Positions 28,801 through 36,020 of a DNA stretch of 45,290 nt are shown one piece after another. The position numbers were made by a program, and so were the translations under genes. Each line of letters starts with the position of its first letter. The stretch's first letter is position 1. The notes beneath the pieces are model-generated. The model worked only from the letters and a program-made list of their open reading frames with translations, was not told where the DNA came from and did no database searches. The DNA is from Clostridiaceae bacterium. Its GTDB lineage: Bacteria; Bacillota; Clostridia; Acetivibrionales; DUMC01. The DNA lies in contig DUMC01000014.1 in assembly GCA_012840075.1 (NCBI GenBank), forward strand, positions 1-45,290. The letters are read 5' to 3'.

Positions 28801-30369
28801 GATAAAGATATCGGGAAGTTAAATCTTCCGAATGAGGAATATAAGATCGTTTCTTATTCCGAAAGTGTGGAAATGGAACTGGAAGAGCAGTGCAGAAAAC
28901 TTGAAAAAGAAATAAAAAATCTGGAGAATGAAAAAAGAAAGCTTGAAAAAGAGGTAGATAGGCTAAGTGGCATAATAGAAGCGGCAAAGAAAGCCCTCGG
29001 AGACAATCTGATAGTGCCTTTACAGGAAATAAAAGGGAATTTTGCTGAAAGGCGCGAGGAACTAAACAAAAAGCAGATTGAAACCGAAGCTGCAATAAAA
29101 AAGATACAGGGAAATAAGCTTGAATTAGCAAGGCTTTCTGCCAGGATAGAAACAGAGATTAAGGACATAAGGGAATTGAGAATAGATGAAGATGCTAAGA
29201 TTAAGGTATTTTCCGAAGAACTAAAAGCTTCTATTGATGATATGCTGGAAAAGTATGGCGGCTCAGTAATTGAATCTGATAAATCCATAGAACTATTCCG
29301 CAATAACAGCAGCAGGTTTATAAATCGGTATTCAAATTATGAAGAAGGTACGGTAAAAGAAGCAGTAAAAGCCTTACGCAATCAAATTGAAACATTGACA
29401 CGGAGTTATGAAAAATACTATTACCTGGCTGAAAGGATACAATACTATATCGAGCAACTGGCTCAGATTCTGAGAATAATGGAGAGCAAAATGCAACAGC
29501 TTGAACACAGCAAGAGGGACTTAACAGAACATGCATTCATGGAAGCCAGGAGAATTTATTATGAAATACCCAAGATTTCCGAAAACTCTGCAATAGAAAT
29601 AGACGGTGTTAGAAAGAGAGTTCTTGAAATCGAATATGAAGAAATGACGGATGAAGTTCAGGCAAGAGAGAAAATGAACATTTATATCGAGGAATGCCTG
29701 CAAAACTTAACACAGCTTATCAAAGGCGCAGACAGGGGGACGGTTCTCTCAGACAAGGGGACGGTTCTCTTGTCTGACGCAGACAAGAGAACCGTCCCCT
29801 TGTCTGATGAGAGTAAATTGCGCCGTGAAATTGAAAAATACTTGTCGACCAAAGAGCTTTTAAACATTATAAGTAATCTTGAAAACTGCAAGATAAAAGC
29901 ATATAAGGTGGACTTAAATGAAAAGAACCGCAAGATGCTGCCATGGGAAGATATTATTGTTAAGAACTCCGGCGGTGAGAAATTCGTTGCATATTTTTCA
30001 CTGCTTGTAGCATTGATTTCATATAGCCGGAAGCAGATAAAAGGATATGAAACATTCAGGAGGAAAGAAGAAAGCAAGGTCCTGATAATGGACAATCCAT
30101 TCGGACCAATCACATCAGGACATCTTTTAAAGCCCATGTTTGACATCGCAGCAAAGTACAATACCCAGCTGATTTGTTTATCTGATATTAAACAGGGCTC
30201 AGTTATCAATAGCTTCAACTTGATTTATATGATAAAGATAAGGCAAAATATGATGCAGGAAGATTTCCTGGAGATAGAACCCATACATCTTAAGGAACTC
30301 AAACAGGATGAAAAGTTGGAGAACGTGTACTTGTACAGGAAGTATGATCAGATAAGCTTTTTTGAGTAG
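25804..30369 (+). CDS. jetC: Wadjet system protein JetC (SMC-like ATPase) with in-frame repeat insertion
   Basis: This 1521-residue SMC-like ATPase is the motor of the Wadjet complex. Walker A is at residues 40-45 (NGGGKS). Very long coiled coils run from about 280 to 1290, with a hinge-like globular break around 640-750. The ABC signature is at about 1388-1394 (NSGGEKF), and Walker B is at about 1428-1433 (LIMDNPF). All ATPase motifs are intact. Residues 1310-1335 come from a palindromic repeat (SDKGTVLLSDADKRTVPLSD) inserted without shifting the frame, just before the C-terminal head. It starts at GTG directly after the jetB stop, with AGGGGGGAT upstream. It is likely functional, but the insertion could alter head movement or translation. 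Confidence 0.9.
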   Translation: MPKINRVRIVNFSYNNNNRHIIDECFDFYGGENALLSLVNGGGKSVLVQAMLQPILPKVSLLGRKFRDFFIGKKTPSYIMIEWKLDDNAGYLLTGIAVAARTSSSVDEEDENTDIRYFTFIHQYDRGNEFDIKHMPVAEQVSNSVRIASFQEFKKLLQKESNKNQKDLFVFDATREEQSQYERKLESYGISRDEWKELIVSINEAEHGVSEVFSECKTSRKVMEQWIIKYIEKVLNKSSDAEMTDHKKLEIMMAQVAQSLVDNEKHIREYRAIEALSKDLESLYNDAKTVLTNLDNEDKLKKEIAEGYYVLRNEEQRLEQELSDLERRLKELDNELKSIDLEEKSQEIYKYTEEIEVIGGKQKELSDSLENQKVILDDKKYKLNLQKAAEKYTRRQEKERTMAQLRQRLENASKDQEALLKSLNRVKYFLKIAYDAEIASIRKEIEDGNKNLNNILSQINKNKLKVQECQKQIVKLNKELGGIEREIRSFEKEEPEILKAINIRIYRNPLIKELDQQEVAKVKGQLQKEKQETENLLNEKRNEEGKLKEVLSTLQHRKEELNKKHTELKIEETEILNRIKRFRNEKQTVLDALKRLNINPEYLYDQLYLLKSAREYLNDWTNKEYNIKMEISELERQIYGIEKGVSYLPASFLSLLQESNLSCYTGEQYLRDIDEETKKKLIERNPLLPYAIIATEKEITLIEQLVSDMELSQVIPVISYNRRDREIDLGKLDMHFISSPKNINLSNEDVSNLIRELIEKKERKIAELEEAKKVIERVNHDYQIITGFKWTQKEEENLENELKAKKHEIKMNQQNMEDCVQQINNINMQLEELTAEVEGLKAELPWKEKRIRDFESYLVRDVAYMENLRLYSRIDGQINNLTITRKKYEDEISRLEVEAAGLKEQIGDKSRNLRDIENKLKEVADARETEIDISDDKEDKETEPGLGDLHSGKHEIDDLRGKSIAELEGKLEAYKKQQSNEVSDLTEQINRLIKDIRDIDKDIGKLNLPNEEYKIVSYSESVEMELEEQCRKLEKEIKNLENEKRKLEKEVDRLSGIIEAAKKALGDNLIVPLQEIKGNFAERREELNKKQIETEAAIKKIQGNKLELARLSARIETEIKDIRELRIDEDAKIKVFSEELKASIDDMLEKYGGSVIESDKSIELFRNNSSRFINRYSNYEEGTVKEAVKALRNQIETLTRSYEKYYYLAERIQYYIEQLAQILRIMESKMQQLEHSKRDLTEHAFMEARRIYYEIPKISENSAIEIDGVRKRVLEIEYEEMTDEVQAREKMNIYIEECLQNLTQLIKGADRGTVLSDKGTVLLSDADKRTVPLSDESKLRREIEKYLSTKELLNIISNLENCKIKAYKVDLNEKNRKMLPWEDIIVKNSGGEKFVAYFSLLVALISYSRKQIKGYETFRRKEESKVLIMDNPFGPITSGHLLKPMFDIAAKYNTQLICLSDIKQGSVINSFNLIYMIKIRQNMMQEDFLEIEPIHLKELKQDEKLENVYLYRKYDQISFFE
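29731..29806. repeat. GGGGACGGTTCT palindromic repeat inserted inside jetC
   Basis: Two units in inverted orientation (29750-29776 and 29780-29806) are exact reverse complements of 27 bp around a 3-bp loop (ACG). Each unit has 8-bp ends CAGACAAG and CTTGTCTG around the core GGGACGGTTCT. A partial third copy sits at 29731-29749. It stays in frame with jetC. Confidence 0.93.
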
Positions 30370-30472
30370 AAACAAAGAGTGCCTGGGACAATTTTCTCTG
30401 ACATAGGTAGTGTCTTAACTTTTAAGTTACAATGGTGTTTTGCATTTGTTAGAAAGTCAAACAGGGGGATCA

Positions 30473-30534
30473 CAGACAGGGGGGGACGGCAGACTGCACA
30501 GACAGCACAGACAGAAGAACCGTCCCCCTGTCTG
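30473..30534. repeat. Related GGGGACGG palindrome after jetC
   Basis: A left arm (CAGACAGG with GGGGGACGG, 30473-30489) pairs with GAACCGTCCCCCTGTCTG (30517-30534). Extra CTGTCTGCA copies follow to 30547. It lies between jetC and the convergent lipoprotein gene and could end transcription from both sides, although it lacks a clear T run. Confidence 0.8.
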
Positions 30535-30562
30535 CACCCCTGTCTGCATTTTGTAATTTGTT

Positions 30563-31582
30563 TCAGAAACCTGAAAATTCTGACAGGAATTTTGCAAAAG
30601 TGTCTGCATTTATACCTGGATCGTTTACATTACCTGTAGTACTACTTATACCAGGTTCCTGTTGCTTATAAATAGAATAATTACTGTAATCAAAATTTAC
30701 CAGTTCGTATTTGGAATAGAAGTCTGTTTCGAAGTTAATAATGGCTGCCTCGTATTCTTCTTCATTAACTGATTTGTTATTTATCAGCCATTCCAGCGTT
30801 TCAAACTTGCCGCTCTTTTCATCATAACCTCCGACTTTCTCATAAGAGAATATTACAACTGCAGATAACGCTCCATTAACATTTTCAAACTTTACCCAGG
30901 TATTCCAGGAGTCTTTTTCACCAGCAGCGTTTCCTGTATGTATAACGAATATATTTTCGCCTGTTTCACGATTGTGATACATTTTAAAAATGTTCCAGAA
31001 TTCTATTTGCCAATCTTTAAGCATACCAGAAGGTAAATTTGCCCAAAACATTCCCTTTACGGCATTTTTGGAATAAGGTACATTTCGCTCCCATACTTCC
31101 TCCGGTAGTGCACGTCCGGAAAAAGCACGCACTTCACCATCTTCAATGGTATAGATCTCACTTGAACCGGATGCGGAAGCACCGGGGAGATATACAATAA
31201 GCTCATAAATGCCGTTAAAGTCCAAGTCAAGTAGTGATATGCCTTCTATATAGTCTTCAATTTTAGATAATTCATTAATATAGAAGTCATAATACAATCG
31301 TTTATAACCAGTTAAACTTGTGATATCTGTTGAGTTATCAGAGATCGTATACGGACTGCTATCAGATTCTTCGTCTTTATCAGATTGATTTAACTCCATA
31401 TTATTTTCTGTATTTAGGGAAGAATTACTCGTTTTAGCAGACTGGACTTCATTATCATCTTCAGCTTTAGATGTTTTATCTATGTTTGATTCTGTAAATG
31501 TGCAGCCTGTAAATACTATGATAACACTTATAATCATTGCAATAAAGGTGACAGTTATAGATTTACGGTTAATCAACATCAT
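30563..31582 (-). CDS. Predicted lipoprotein of unknown function
   Basis: A lipoprotein signal peptide is clear: basic start, hydrophobic helix, and a lipobox ending FTGC with the lipidated cysteine at C27. A low-complexity Ser/Asn/Asp/Glu linker (about 28-95) follows, then a folded domain. LLDLDFNGIYELIVYLPG resembles the calcium-loop-like 'DLDxNGxxELIVY' unit common in Firmicute surface proteins. I do not recognise the family. The start has two adjacent ATGs with AAGGAG 8 nt upstream. It is monocistronic and converges on jetC with a GGGGACGG palindrome between. It likely sits on the outer face of the membrane. It is probably not part of the Wadjet system. Confidence 0.8.
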   Translation of the reverse strand: MMLINRKSITVTFIAMIISVIIVFTGCTFTESNIDKTSKAEDDNEVQSAKTSNSSLNTENNMELNQSDKDEESDSSPYTISDNSTDITSLTGYKRLYYDFYINELSKIEDYIEGISLLDLDFNGIYELIVYLPGASASGSSEIYTIEDGEVRAFSGRALPEEVWERNVPYSKNAVKGMFWANLPSGMLKDWQIEFWNIFKMYHNRETGENIFVIHTGNAAGEKDSWNTWVKFENVNGALSAVVIFSYEKVGGYDEKSGKFETLEWLINNKSVNEEEYEAAIINFETDFYSKYELVNFDYSNYSIYKQQEPGISSTTGNVNDPGINADTFAKFLSEFSGF

Positions 31583-31797
31583 GATAAACGCTCCTTATAT
31601 ATGTTTGTTCCAAAGTCATAGCTTACAGTGTTATACAATAACTCTAAGTGTGAAAGTATAGAAAAATCAAAATTAATATTCTACTATTAATATACCATAA
31701 CGCTTATGATAAAATAATGAAAAAACTAAAAATACCATATTTTATATCATACTGTAAAGTTAGACATTTCAGGTCAGTTTAAAGAGGAGGTATTAAA

Positions 31798-32250
31798 ATG
31801 ATAGTGGATAATTTAAGCAACTGCAGCTTATATGCAAATGTACATGAAGGTTTTGCTAAAGCTTTTGAGTTTATAAAAAACTATGAAAAAAATGAGCTTC
31901 CTGAAGGAAAATATGAGATTGACGGTGAAAAAATTTATGCGATGGTACAGCATTATGATACTATTTCAAAGGAACAGGCAAAATGGGAAGCACATAGAAA
32001 ATACATAGATTTACAATATGTTTCCGAAGGAAAGGAAATTATAAATTATACTAATATCAGTAATTTAACCCCATATACTGAATATGACGAGAAAGGTGAC
32101 TATGTTCTTCTGAATGGACCTGATGGAACGGAAGTCAAGCTAAAGAGCGGAGATTATATAATTCTGTTCCCCGAAGATGCCCATCAGCCCAAGTGTGCAT
32201 GGGAAGAAATTCAGAGAGTAAAAAAGATTGTTGTTAAGATTAAATTGTAA
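31798..32250 (+). CDS. YhcH/YjgK/YiaL-family protein
   Basis: This 150-residue cupin-like protein belongs to the YhcH/YjgK/YiaL family (TIGR00022, DUF386), which includes EbgC and proteins encoded in sialic acid and other sugar operons. The HRKYIDLQYVSEGKE segment and the closing FPEDAHQPKCAWEE with KKIVVKIKL are the family's metal-binding-site regions. A mutarotase or isomerase-type role on sugars has been suggested for relatives, but the activity here is unknown. AGAGGAGG precedes the ATG. It stands alone between the lipoprotein and the tyrS leader; no sugar operon adjoins it. Confidence 0.88.
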   Translation: MIVDNLSNCSLYANVHEGFAKAFEFIKNYEKNELPEGKYEIDGEKIYAMVQHYDTISKEQAKWEAHRKYIDLQYVSEGKEIINYTNISNLTPYTEYDEKGDYVLLNGPDGTEVKLKSGDYIILFPEDAHQPKCAWEEIQRVKKIVVKIKL

Positions 32251-32334
32251 TTGCATTTGTTGATGAAACATAGGATCGTATTACAAAAGTATATGTAAAA
32301 AAGTGAGATATAATGCAAAATGTGTAATTAGTAA

Positions 32335-32363
32335 TTGACATTTAAACATACAGTGCATATAAT
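32335..32363 (+). promoter_or_regulatory. Near-perfect sigma-A promoter upstream of the tyrS leader
   Basis: TTGACA (32335-32340) and TATAAT (32358-32363) are separated by exactly 17 nt. Both hexamers are consensus. The predicted transcript start near 32370 lies about 180 nt ahead of T-box Stem I. Confidence 0.75.
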
Positions 32364-32661
32364 AGCTCTAACAAAAGATAATTACAGGGACTTTTAATGT
32401 GTTTGATTGTACATTGCAATTATGAATTTTGGATAAGAGTAAGAAATATTTATTAACATATTGGGATATATTGCTACTAATTTATTATATAAAAAAGAAT
32501 TATTAAATGTAAAAAAATAAAAAAGTGTTTTTTAATTAGTGAAAAAGCATTGATGAGAAGAAGTAAGAATGGATTATTTCTACAGAGAGTACCCGGTAGG
32601 TGAGAGGGGCAGAAAAAACATTCTGAATACATCTCTGAGCTTCACACCGAATAGGACGGAC

Positions 32662-32728
32662 AATCAAAAGGGGACATTCCTCAACACAAAAGGAATACCC
32701 TCTACTCGAGGGAGGTGTGTCCCCTTAC
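32662..32728. repeat. GGGGACATTCCT repeat, copy 1, inside T-box leader
   Basis: This is the first of two adjacent 67-bp units. It runs from AATCAAAAGGGGACATTCC to GGTGTGTCCCCTTAC and has inverted ends (AAGGGGACA / TGTCCCCTT). An inner CCCTC-TACTC-GAGGG hairpin is present. Confidence 0.92.
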
Positions 32729-32795
32729 AATCAAAAGGGGACATTCCTCAGCGCAAAAGGAATACCCTCTACTCGAGAGAGGTGTGTCCCCTTAC
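32729..32795. repeat. GGGGACATTCCT repeat, copy 2, inside T-box leader
   Basis: The second 67-bp unit follows the first directly in the same orientation and differs from it at three positions only. That points to recent tandem duplication. Confidence 0.92.
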
Positions 32796-32923
32796 CTTAG
32801 TAGGCTGTTGACGGAATCCTGCACCCGTTATAGTGCTAGAGGATAGCGTGCTTTTAGCATTAGTCCTCGAAAAGGTCGACATTGTAAAGTGTCGGTAAAT
32901 TGAGGTGGTACCACGGGAATAAG

Positions 32924-32966
32924 ACTCTCGTCCTCTGATTGGTTCAGAAGACGAGAGTTTTTTTTA
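32924..32966 (+). terminator. T-box regulated terminator
   Basis: ACTCTCGTC pairs with GACGAGAGT across a CTCTGATTGGTTCAGAA loop, followed by eight T. It is the off-state hairpin of the tyrS T-box. Confidence 0.93.
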
Positions 32967-32983
32967 TAAATAAATGTTAACCA

Positions 32984-33036
32984 GGGACATTCCTGCAGTT
33001 TTATTATTTAATTGCTTAAATTTGCAGGTAGGTCCC
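32984..33036. repeat. Degenerate GGGACATTCCT palindrome in the tyrS 5' UTR
   Basis: GGGACATTCCTGCA (32984-32997) is inverted as TGCAGGTAGGTCCC (33023-33036) with two mismatches. It lies between the T-box terminator and the tyrS ribosome binding site. Confidence 0.65.
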
Positions 33037-33063
33037 CAAAAATAAAAAATGGAGGGTTTAAAT

Positions 33064-34287
33064 ATGATGTCAATTGAGGAACAAGTCAAAATAATTGGAA
33101 AAGGAGCCGATGAGATCATAAATATTGATGATCTGAAGAGAAAACTGGAAAGGTCTCAAAAAACAGGAATACCACTGTTAATAAAGCTTGGTCTTGATCC
33201 GACGGCACCGGATATTCATCTTGGGCATACAGTGGTTCTTCGTAAAATTCGGCAGTTTCAAGATATGGGCCATAGAGCTGTCATTATCATAGGTGATTTT
33301 ACCGGAATGATAGGTGATCCTACAGGCAGATCTAAAACGAGAAAGCAACTAAGTCGACAGGAAGTTATTGAGAATGCTAGGACATACGAAAATCAAATCT
33401 TTAAAGTTCTAGATAAAGAAAAAACGGAAGTTAGGTTTAACAGTGAGTGGCTTTCTAAACTTAACCTGGAAGACGTTATCCGGTTGGCTTCAAAATGTAC
33501 TGTTGCCAGAATCCTTGAAAGGGAGGATTTCCAGAAACGGTTTAATAACCATGAAAGTATAGGTATCCATGAATTATTCTATCCTTTAATGCAAGCATAT
33601 GATTCATTTGTAGTGAAAGCAGATGTTGAACTTGGTGGTACTGATCAAAGGTTTAATATTCTGATGGGCAGAAGTCTCCAAAAGGACTTTGGCCAGGAAA
33701 GCCAGGTTGCAATATTTATGCCTATTCTTGAAGGTACTGATGGGATAGAGAAAATGAGTAAAAGTCTTGGCAACTACATTGGAGTTGATGAAGAACCAAA
33801 TGATATCTACGGAAAAACTATGTCAATACCTGATAAGTTAATAACTAGATATTTTGAACTTGTTACTGACATACATCCTGATGAACTGGATGAAATAAAG
33901 AAGAGTTTGAATACCGGCAATGTTAATCCACGTGATGTCAAGATGAGACTTGCAAGAGAATTAACAGCTTTGTACCATGGACATGAAGCAGCAGTTGTGG
34001 CAGAAAATCATTTTAAAAAAGTGTTTCAGAAACATGAACTGCCTGAAGAACTTGAAGAATATGAAGTACAGCAGAGTATTATTGATAGCGATGGGATAGA
34101 TATGGTTAAGCTTTTGGTATCAGTAGGTTTTTGTCCCAGCAATAGCGAAGCCAGAAGACTTATATTTCAAGGAGCTGTGAAAGTTAATGGTAATAAAATT
34201 GAAACTCTAAAAATTGACAACCTATGTAACGGTGATATAATTCAGGCAGGTAAACTTAAGTTTGTAAAAGTAAAAATAAAAAGTTAA
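33064..34287 (+). CDS. tyrS: Tyrosyl-tRNA synthetase
   Basis: This enzyme charges tRNA-Tyr with tyrosine. It is a class I synthetase with the HIGH-type motif as HLGH starting at H52 and KMSKS at residues 230-234. The [14 protein letters not shown] tyrosine/tRNA-site region lies between. A C-terminal S4 RNA-binding domain spans about 345-405 ([19 protein letters not shown]). The 407-residue length is normal. ATG 33064 is chosen because GGAGGG lies 7 nt upstream; an ATG at 33049 would place that site inside the gene. An ATG at 33067 is also possible. Regulation is by the tyrosine T-box upstream. The gene is probably monocistronic. Confidence 0.97.
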   Translation: MMSIEEQVKIIGKGADEIINIDDLKRKLERSQKTGIPLLIKLGLDPTAPDIHLGHTVVLRKIRQFQDMGHRAVIIIGDFTGMIGDPTGRSKTRKQLSRQEVIENARTYENQIFKVLDKEKTEVRFNSEWLSKLNLEDVIRLASKCTVARILEREDFQKRFNNHESIGIHELFYPLMQAYDSFVVKADVELGGTDQRFNILMGRSLQKDFGQESQVAIFMPILEGTDGIEKMSKSLGNYIGVDEEPNDIYGKTMSIPDKLITRYFELVTDIHPDELDEIKKSLNTGNVNPRDVKMRLARELTALYHGHEAAVVAENHFKKVFQKHELPEELEEYEVQQSIIDSDGIDMVKLLVSVGFCPSNSEARRLIFQGAVKVNGNKIETLKIDNLCNGDIIQAGKLKFVKVKIKS

Positions 34288-34470
34288 ACAGAAGATAATG
34301 CTGTAAATCGAGCAAAGAAGAAGCTTGTATGAAAAGCTGCAATATAAACTCAAACGGAAAGCAAAAGTTAGTATAAATTATCTTAATATGAATTAAAGAG
34401 GACTGCTGACGGTAAATCAATTACTAAGTGTGGTGATTATATTGGAAACTGATGGATATTATTATTAACC

Positions 34471-34504
34471 GCTCTTGTAGGAATTTATATATTCCTGCAA
34501 GAGC
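34471..34504. terminator. Hairpin downstream of tyrS, weak terminator
   Basis: GCTCTTGTAGGAAT pairs with ATTCCTGCAAGAGC around a 6-nt loop, with one G-T pair. The tail (GCTGTTATT) is not T-rich, so termination is uncertain. Confidence 0.55.
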
Positions 34505-34738
34505 GCTGTTATTAATGAGCTTTAAAAATAATTGACATGTTATATCAGAATTTTTATGCATAAAAAATCTTCTGCATAAAAAATATTCAGTCACTATCCC
34601 AATGCTTTATTTGCTACACTTCCATGTTGTACCAAGACTGACAATAGGATATAATAATATTAGATACAATAATACCATAGGGATGATAGAAAATATAAGA
34701 GGAATTAATAATAACGTCTTTAAGGAAAATGAATTTTA

Positions 34739-34900
34739 ATGGTTTGTTATACTCTTGAAAAAGATTTAGCTGAGACATGGAAGCAAAAGGTTCGAAAAGA
34801 ATATGAAGCAGAACTTATAGAAAATTATTGAAGTGAAAGTTGTGGAAAAGGATATTATTTTAACATTGAAGAAAACAAAACATGGAATAAAAGCGTATGC
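34739..34900 (+). pseudogene. Possible decayed small gene
   Basis: From ATG 34739 a 30-residue frame reads charged, protein-like sequence (LAETWKQKVRKEYEAELIEN) and stops. A +1 shift would continue it with EVKVVEKDIILTLKKTKHG to about 34900. AAGGA lies about 11 nt upstream. I do not recognise the family, and this may be chance. Confidence 0.22.
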
Positions 34901-35062
34901 ATAGGTATTGTTAAATATTAGGACCGAATGCCGAATATAACTCAAATTCTTAATATAACGAAAATCCTTTAAATAATAAGCATACCAAGAGGCTGAAAAC
35001 AACAATTATAGAGACCTAATAAATTTTTGTTCCTGAAATTAATAATAAACTGGTGATAAAAT

Positions 35063-35521
35063 ATGAGTGAAAGTGAAAATCTAAATATAAAAAGTGAAAA
35101 TGTAAATATAAATATAAATGAATTAATAGCTAAACTAAAATCATATTTTGAAAGAAAACCGTGCGTATGTGTTGTTTATCTTTATGGTTCTACTGTCAAA
35201 GGAAAGAGAAGGCAGAAAAGCGATATTGATTTGGGGATTCTTTTTTATGAAGGTATTGATAGTATACAGCGTTTTGACCAAAAACTTGATATCAGAAATG
35301 AGCTTGAAGACCTAGTCGGGACAGAAGTGGATATAGTAGACTTGGAAGAAGCTGATCCGTATTTTATTCATAATCTTTTGCTTAATAAGGTTCTGGTAGT
35401 TGAAAAGGATATAAATAGAAGAGTCGAGTTTGAGGTAAAATCCCGTAGGGAGTATTTTGATATGCTGCCGTTTTACAGACTTTATCATACTCAGGCAATG
35501 AAAAGGTTGGAAAGGAGATAG
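35063..35521 (+). CDS. mntA: MNT-domain nucleotidyltransferase, MntA antitoxin
   Basis: This is a minimal nucleotidyltransferase of the type VII HepT/MntA toxin-antitoxin family. The signature is G42-S43 in LYGSTVKGKRRQ, followed by S53-D54-I55-D56 (KSDIDLGIL). A third acidic residue lies in VDIVDLEEAD. MntA antitoxins add AMP groups to a tyrosine of HepT and so silence it. The 152-residue length is typical. A GGTGA site precedes the ATG. The stop is two bases from the start of the HEPN gene, so the two are one operon. The Asn/Ile-rich repeat at the N-terminus (NLNIKSENVNININE) is unusual low-complexity sequence. Confidence 0.9.
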   Translation: MSESENLNIKSENVNININELIAKLKSYFERKPCVCVVYLYGSTVKGKRRQKSDIDLGILFYEGIDSIQRFDQKLDIRNELEDLVGTEVDIVDLEEADPYFIHNLLLNKVLVVEKDINRRVEFEVKSRREYFDMLPFYRLYHTQAMKRLERR

Positions 35522-35522
35522 C

Positions 35523-35942
35523 ATGATGGTAGAACAAGAAGTTTTACTAAAAAGGTTAATTTCATTGGAAGAATATATTAGAGATCTGGAGGAAGTAAAA
35601 AATAATAGCTTGGAAGAATTTAAATCTAATAAAATTCTGAGGCGATATGTTGAAAGAACACTTCATATTGCAACGGAAGCGTGTCTTGATATAGCAAATC
35701 ATATAATATCCTATGAGGGCCTTAGAGAGCCTAAAGATAATAAAGATAGTTTTGGAGTCCTGATGGAAGCGAAAATAATTATGCCGGAATTAGCGGAGAA
35801 ATTTAAAAAAATGGCACAGTTTCGAAATGTGCTTGTTCACGATTATATCAGGATTAATCCGGAAATTGTCTATTCTATTTTGCAGAATAACATTAGTGAT
35901 ATAGTGTCCTTTGCAAAATGTATTAAGAATAAGTTCCTTTAA
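35523..35942 (+). CDS. hepT: HEPN-domain ribonuclease, HepT toxin
   Basis: This 139-residue all-helical HEPN protein is the probable toxin of the pair. The RNase motif R-x4-H is intact as R101...H106 in RNVLVHDY. Y108 in the HxY position is the residue that MntA-type antitoxins AMPylate in studied systems. The HIATEACLDIANHIIS helix is characteristic of HepT proteins. AAGGAG lies 5 nt before ATG 35523; an adjacent ATG at 35526 is also possible. The toxin follows the antitoxin by one base. Intact active residues suggest a working module. Its natural role could be stability or phage defence. Confidence 0.9.
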   Translation: MMVEQEVLLKRLISLEEYIRDLEEVKNNSLEEFKSNKILRRYVERTLHIATEACLDIANHIISYEGLREPKDNKDSFGVLMEAKIIMPELAEKFKKMAQFRNVLVHDYIRINPEIVYSILQNNISDIVSFAKCIKNKFL

Positions 35943-36020
35943 TTTAAGTTAAGCACTAGCCGGAGCGGCTGAAAAGATATTAGTAAACTACCGTTACTTT
36001 TATAAGGAGGCATTAATAAT

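Larger units (their letters stand above)
32555..32966 (+). promoter_or_regulatory. Tyrosine T-box leader of tyrS, interrupted by repeats
   Basis: This T-box riboswitch senses uncharged tRNA-Tyr and controls tyrS by antitermination. Stem I spans about 32555-32645, with an AGTA bulge, and its specifier loop reads GAATACA with the TAC (Tyr) codon at 32628-32630. The T-box sequence GGTGGTACCACGG is at 32904-32916. The terminator follows. Between Stem I and the antiterminator region two 67-bp repeats are inserted (listed separately), so the linker is far longer than usual. The specifier agrees with the downstream gene, so the leader was originally complete. Confidence 0.92.
34288..35062. other. 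775-nt intergenic region after tyrS
   Basis: It holds a strong hairpin (34471-34504). It also has a direct repeat of TGCATAAAAAAT near 34557 and 34574, and a possible decayed gene at 34739-34900. Nothing else was recognised. Confidence 0.45.

Noticed and set aside
28371-29303. Long minus-strand open frames opposite jetC
   Set aside because: They are shadows of the coiled-coil coding sequence, rich in Ser/Phe/Leu, without ribosome binding sites, and jetC itself has intact motifs in frame.
29682-30218. 178-codon minus-strand frame across the palindrome
   Set aside because: The palindrome reads in both directions because it is symmetric. The rest is antisense of the conserved JetC head, so it is not a gene.
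29731-32795. Repeats as a CRISPR array
   Set aside because: There are only a few palindromic units with no regular unique spacers, and no cas genes are present.
32569-32811. 80-codon frame over the tyrS leader
   Set aside because: It lies wholly within T-box Stem I and the two inserted repeats, so it is structural RNA rather than coding sequence.
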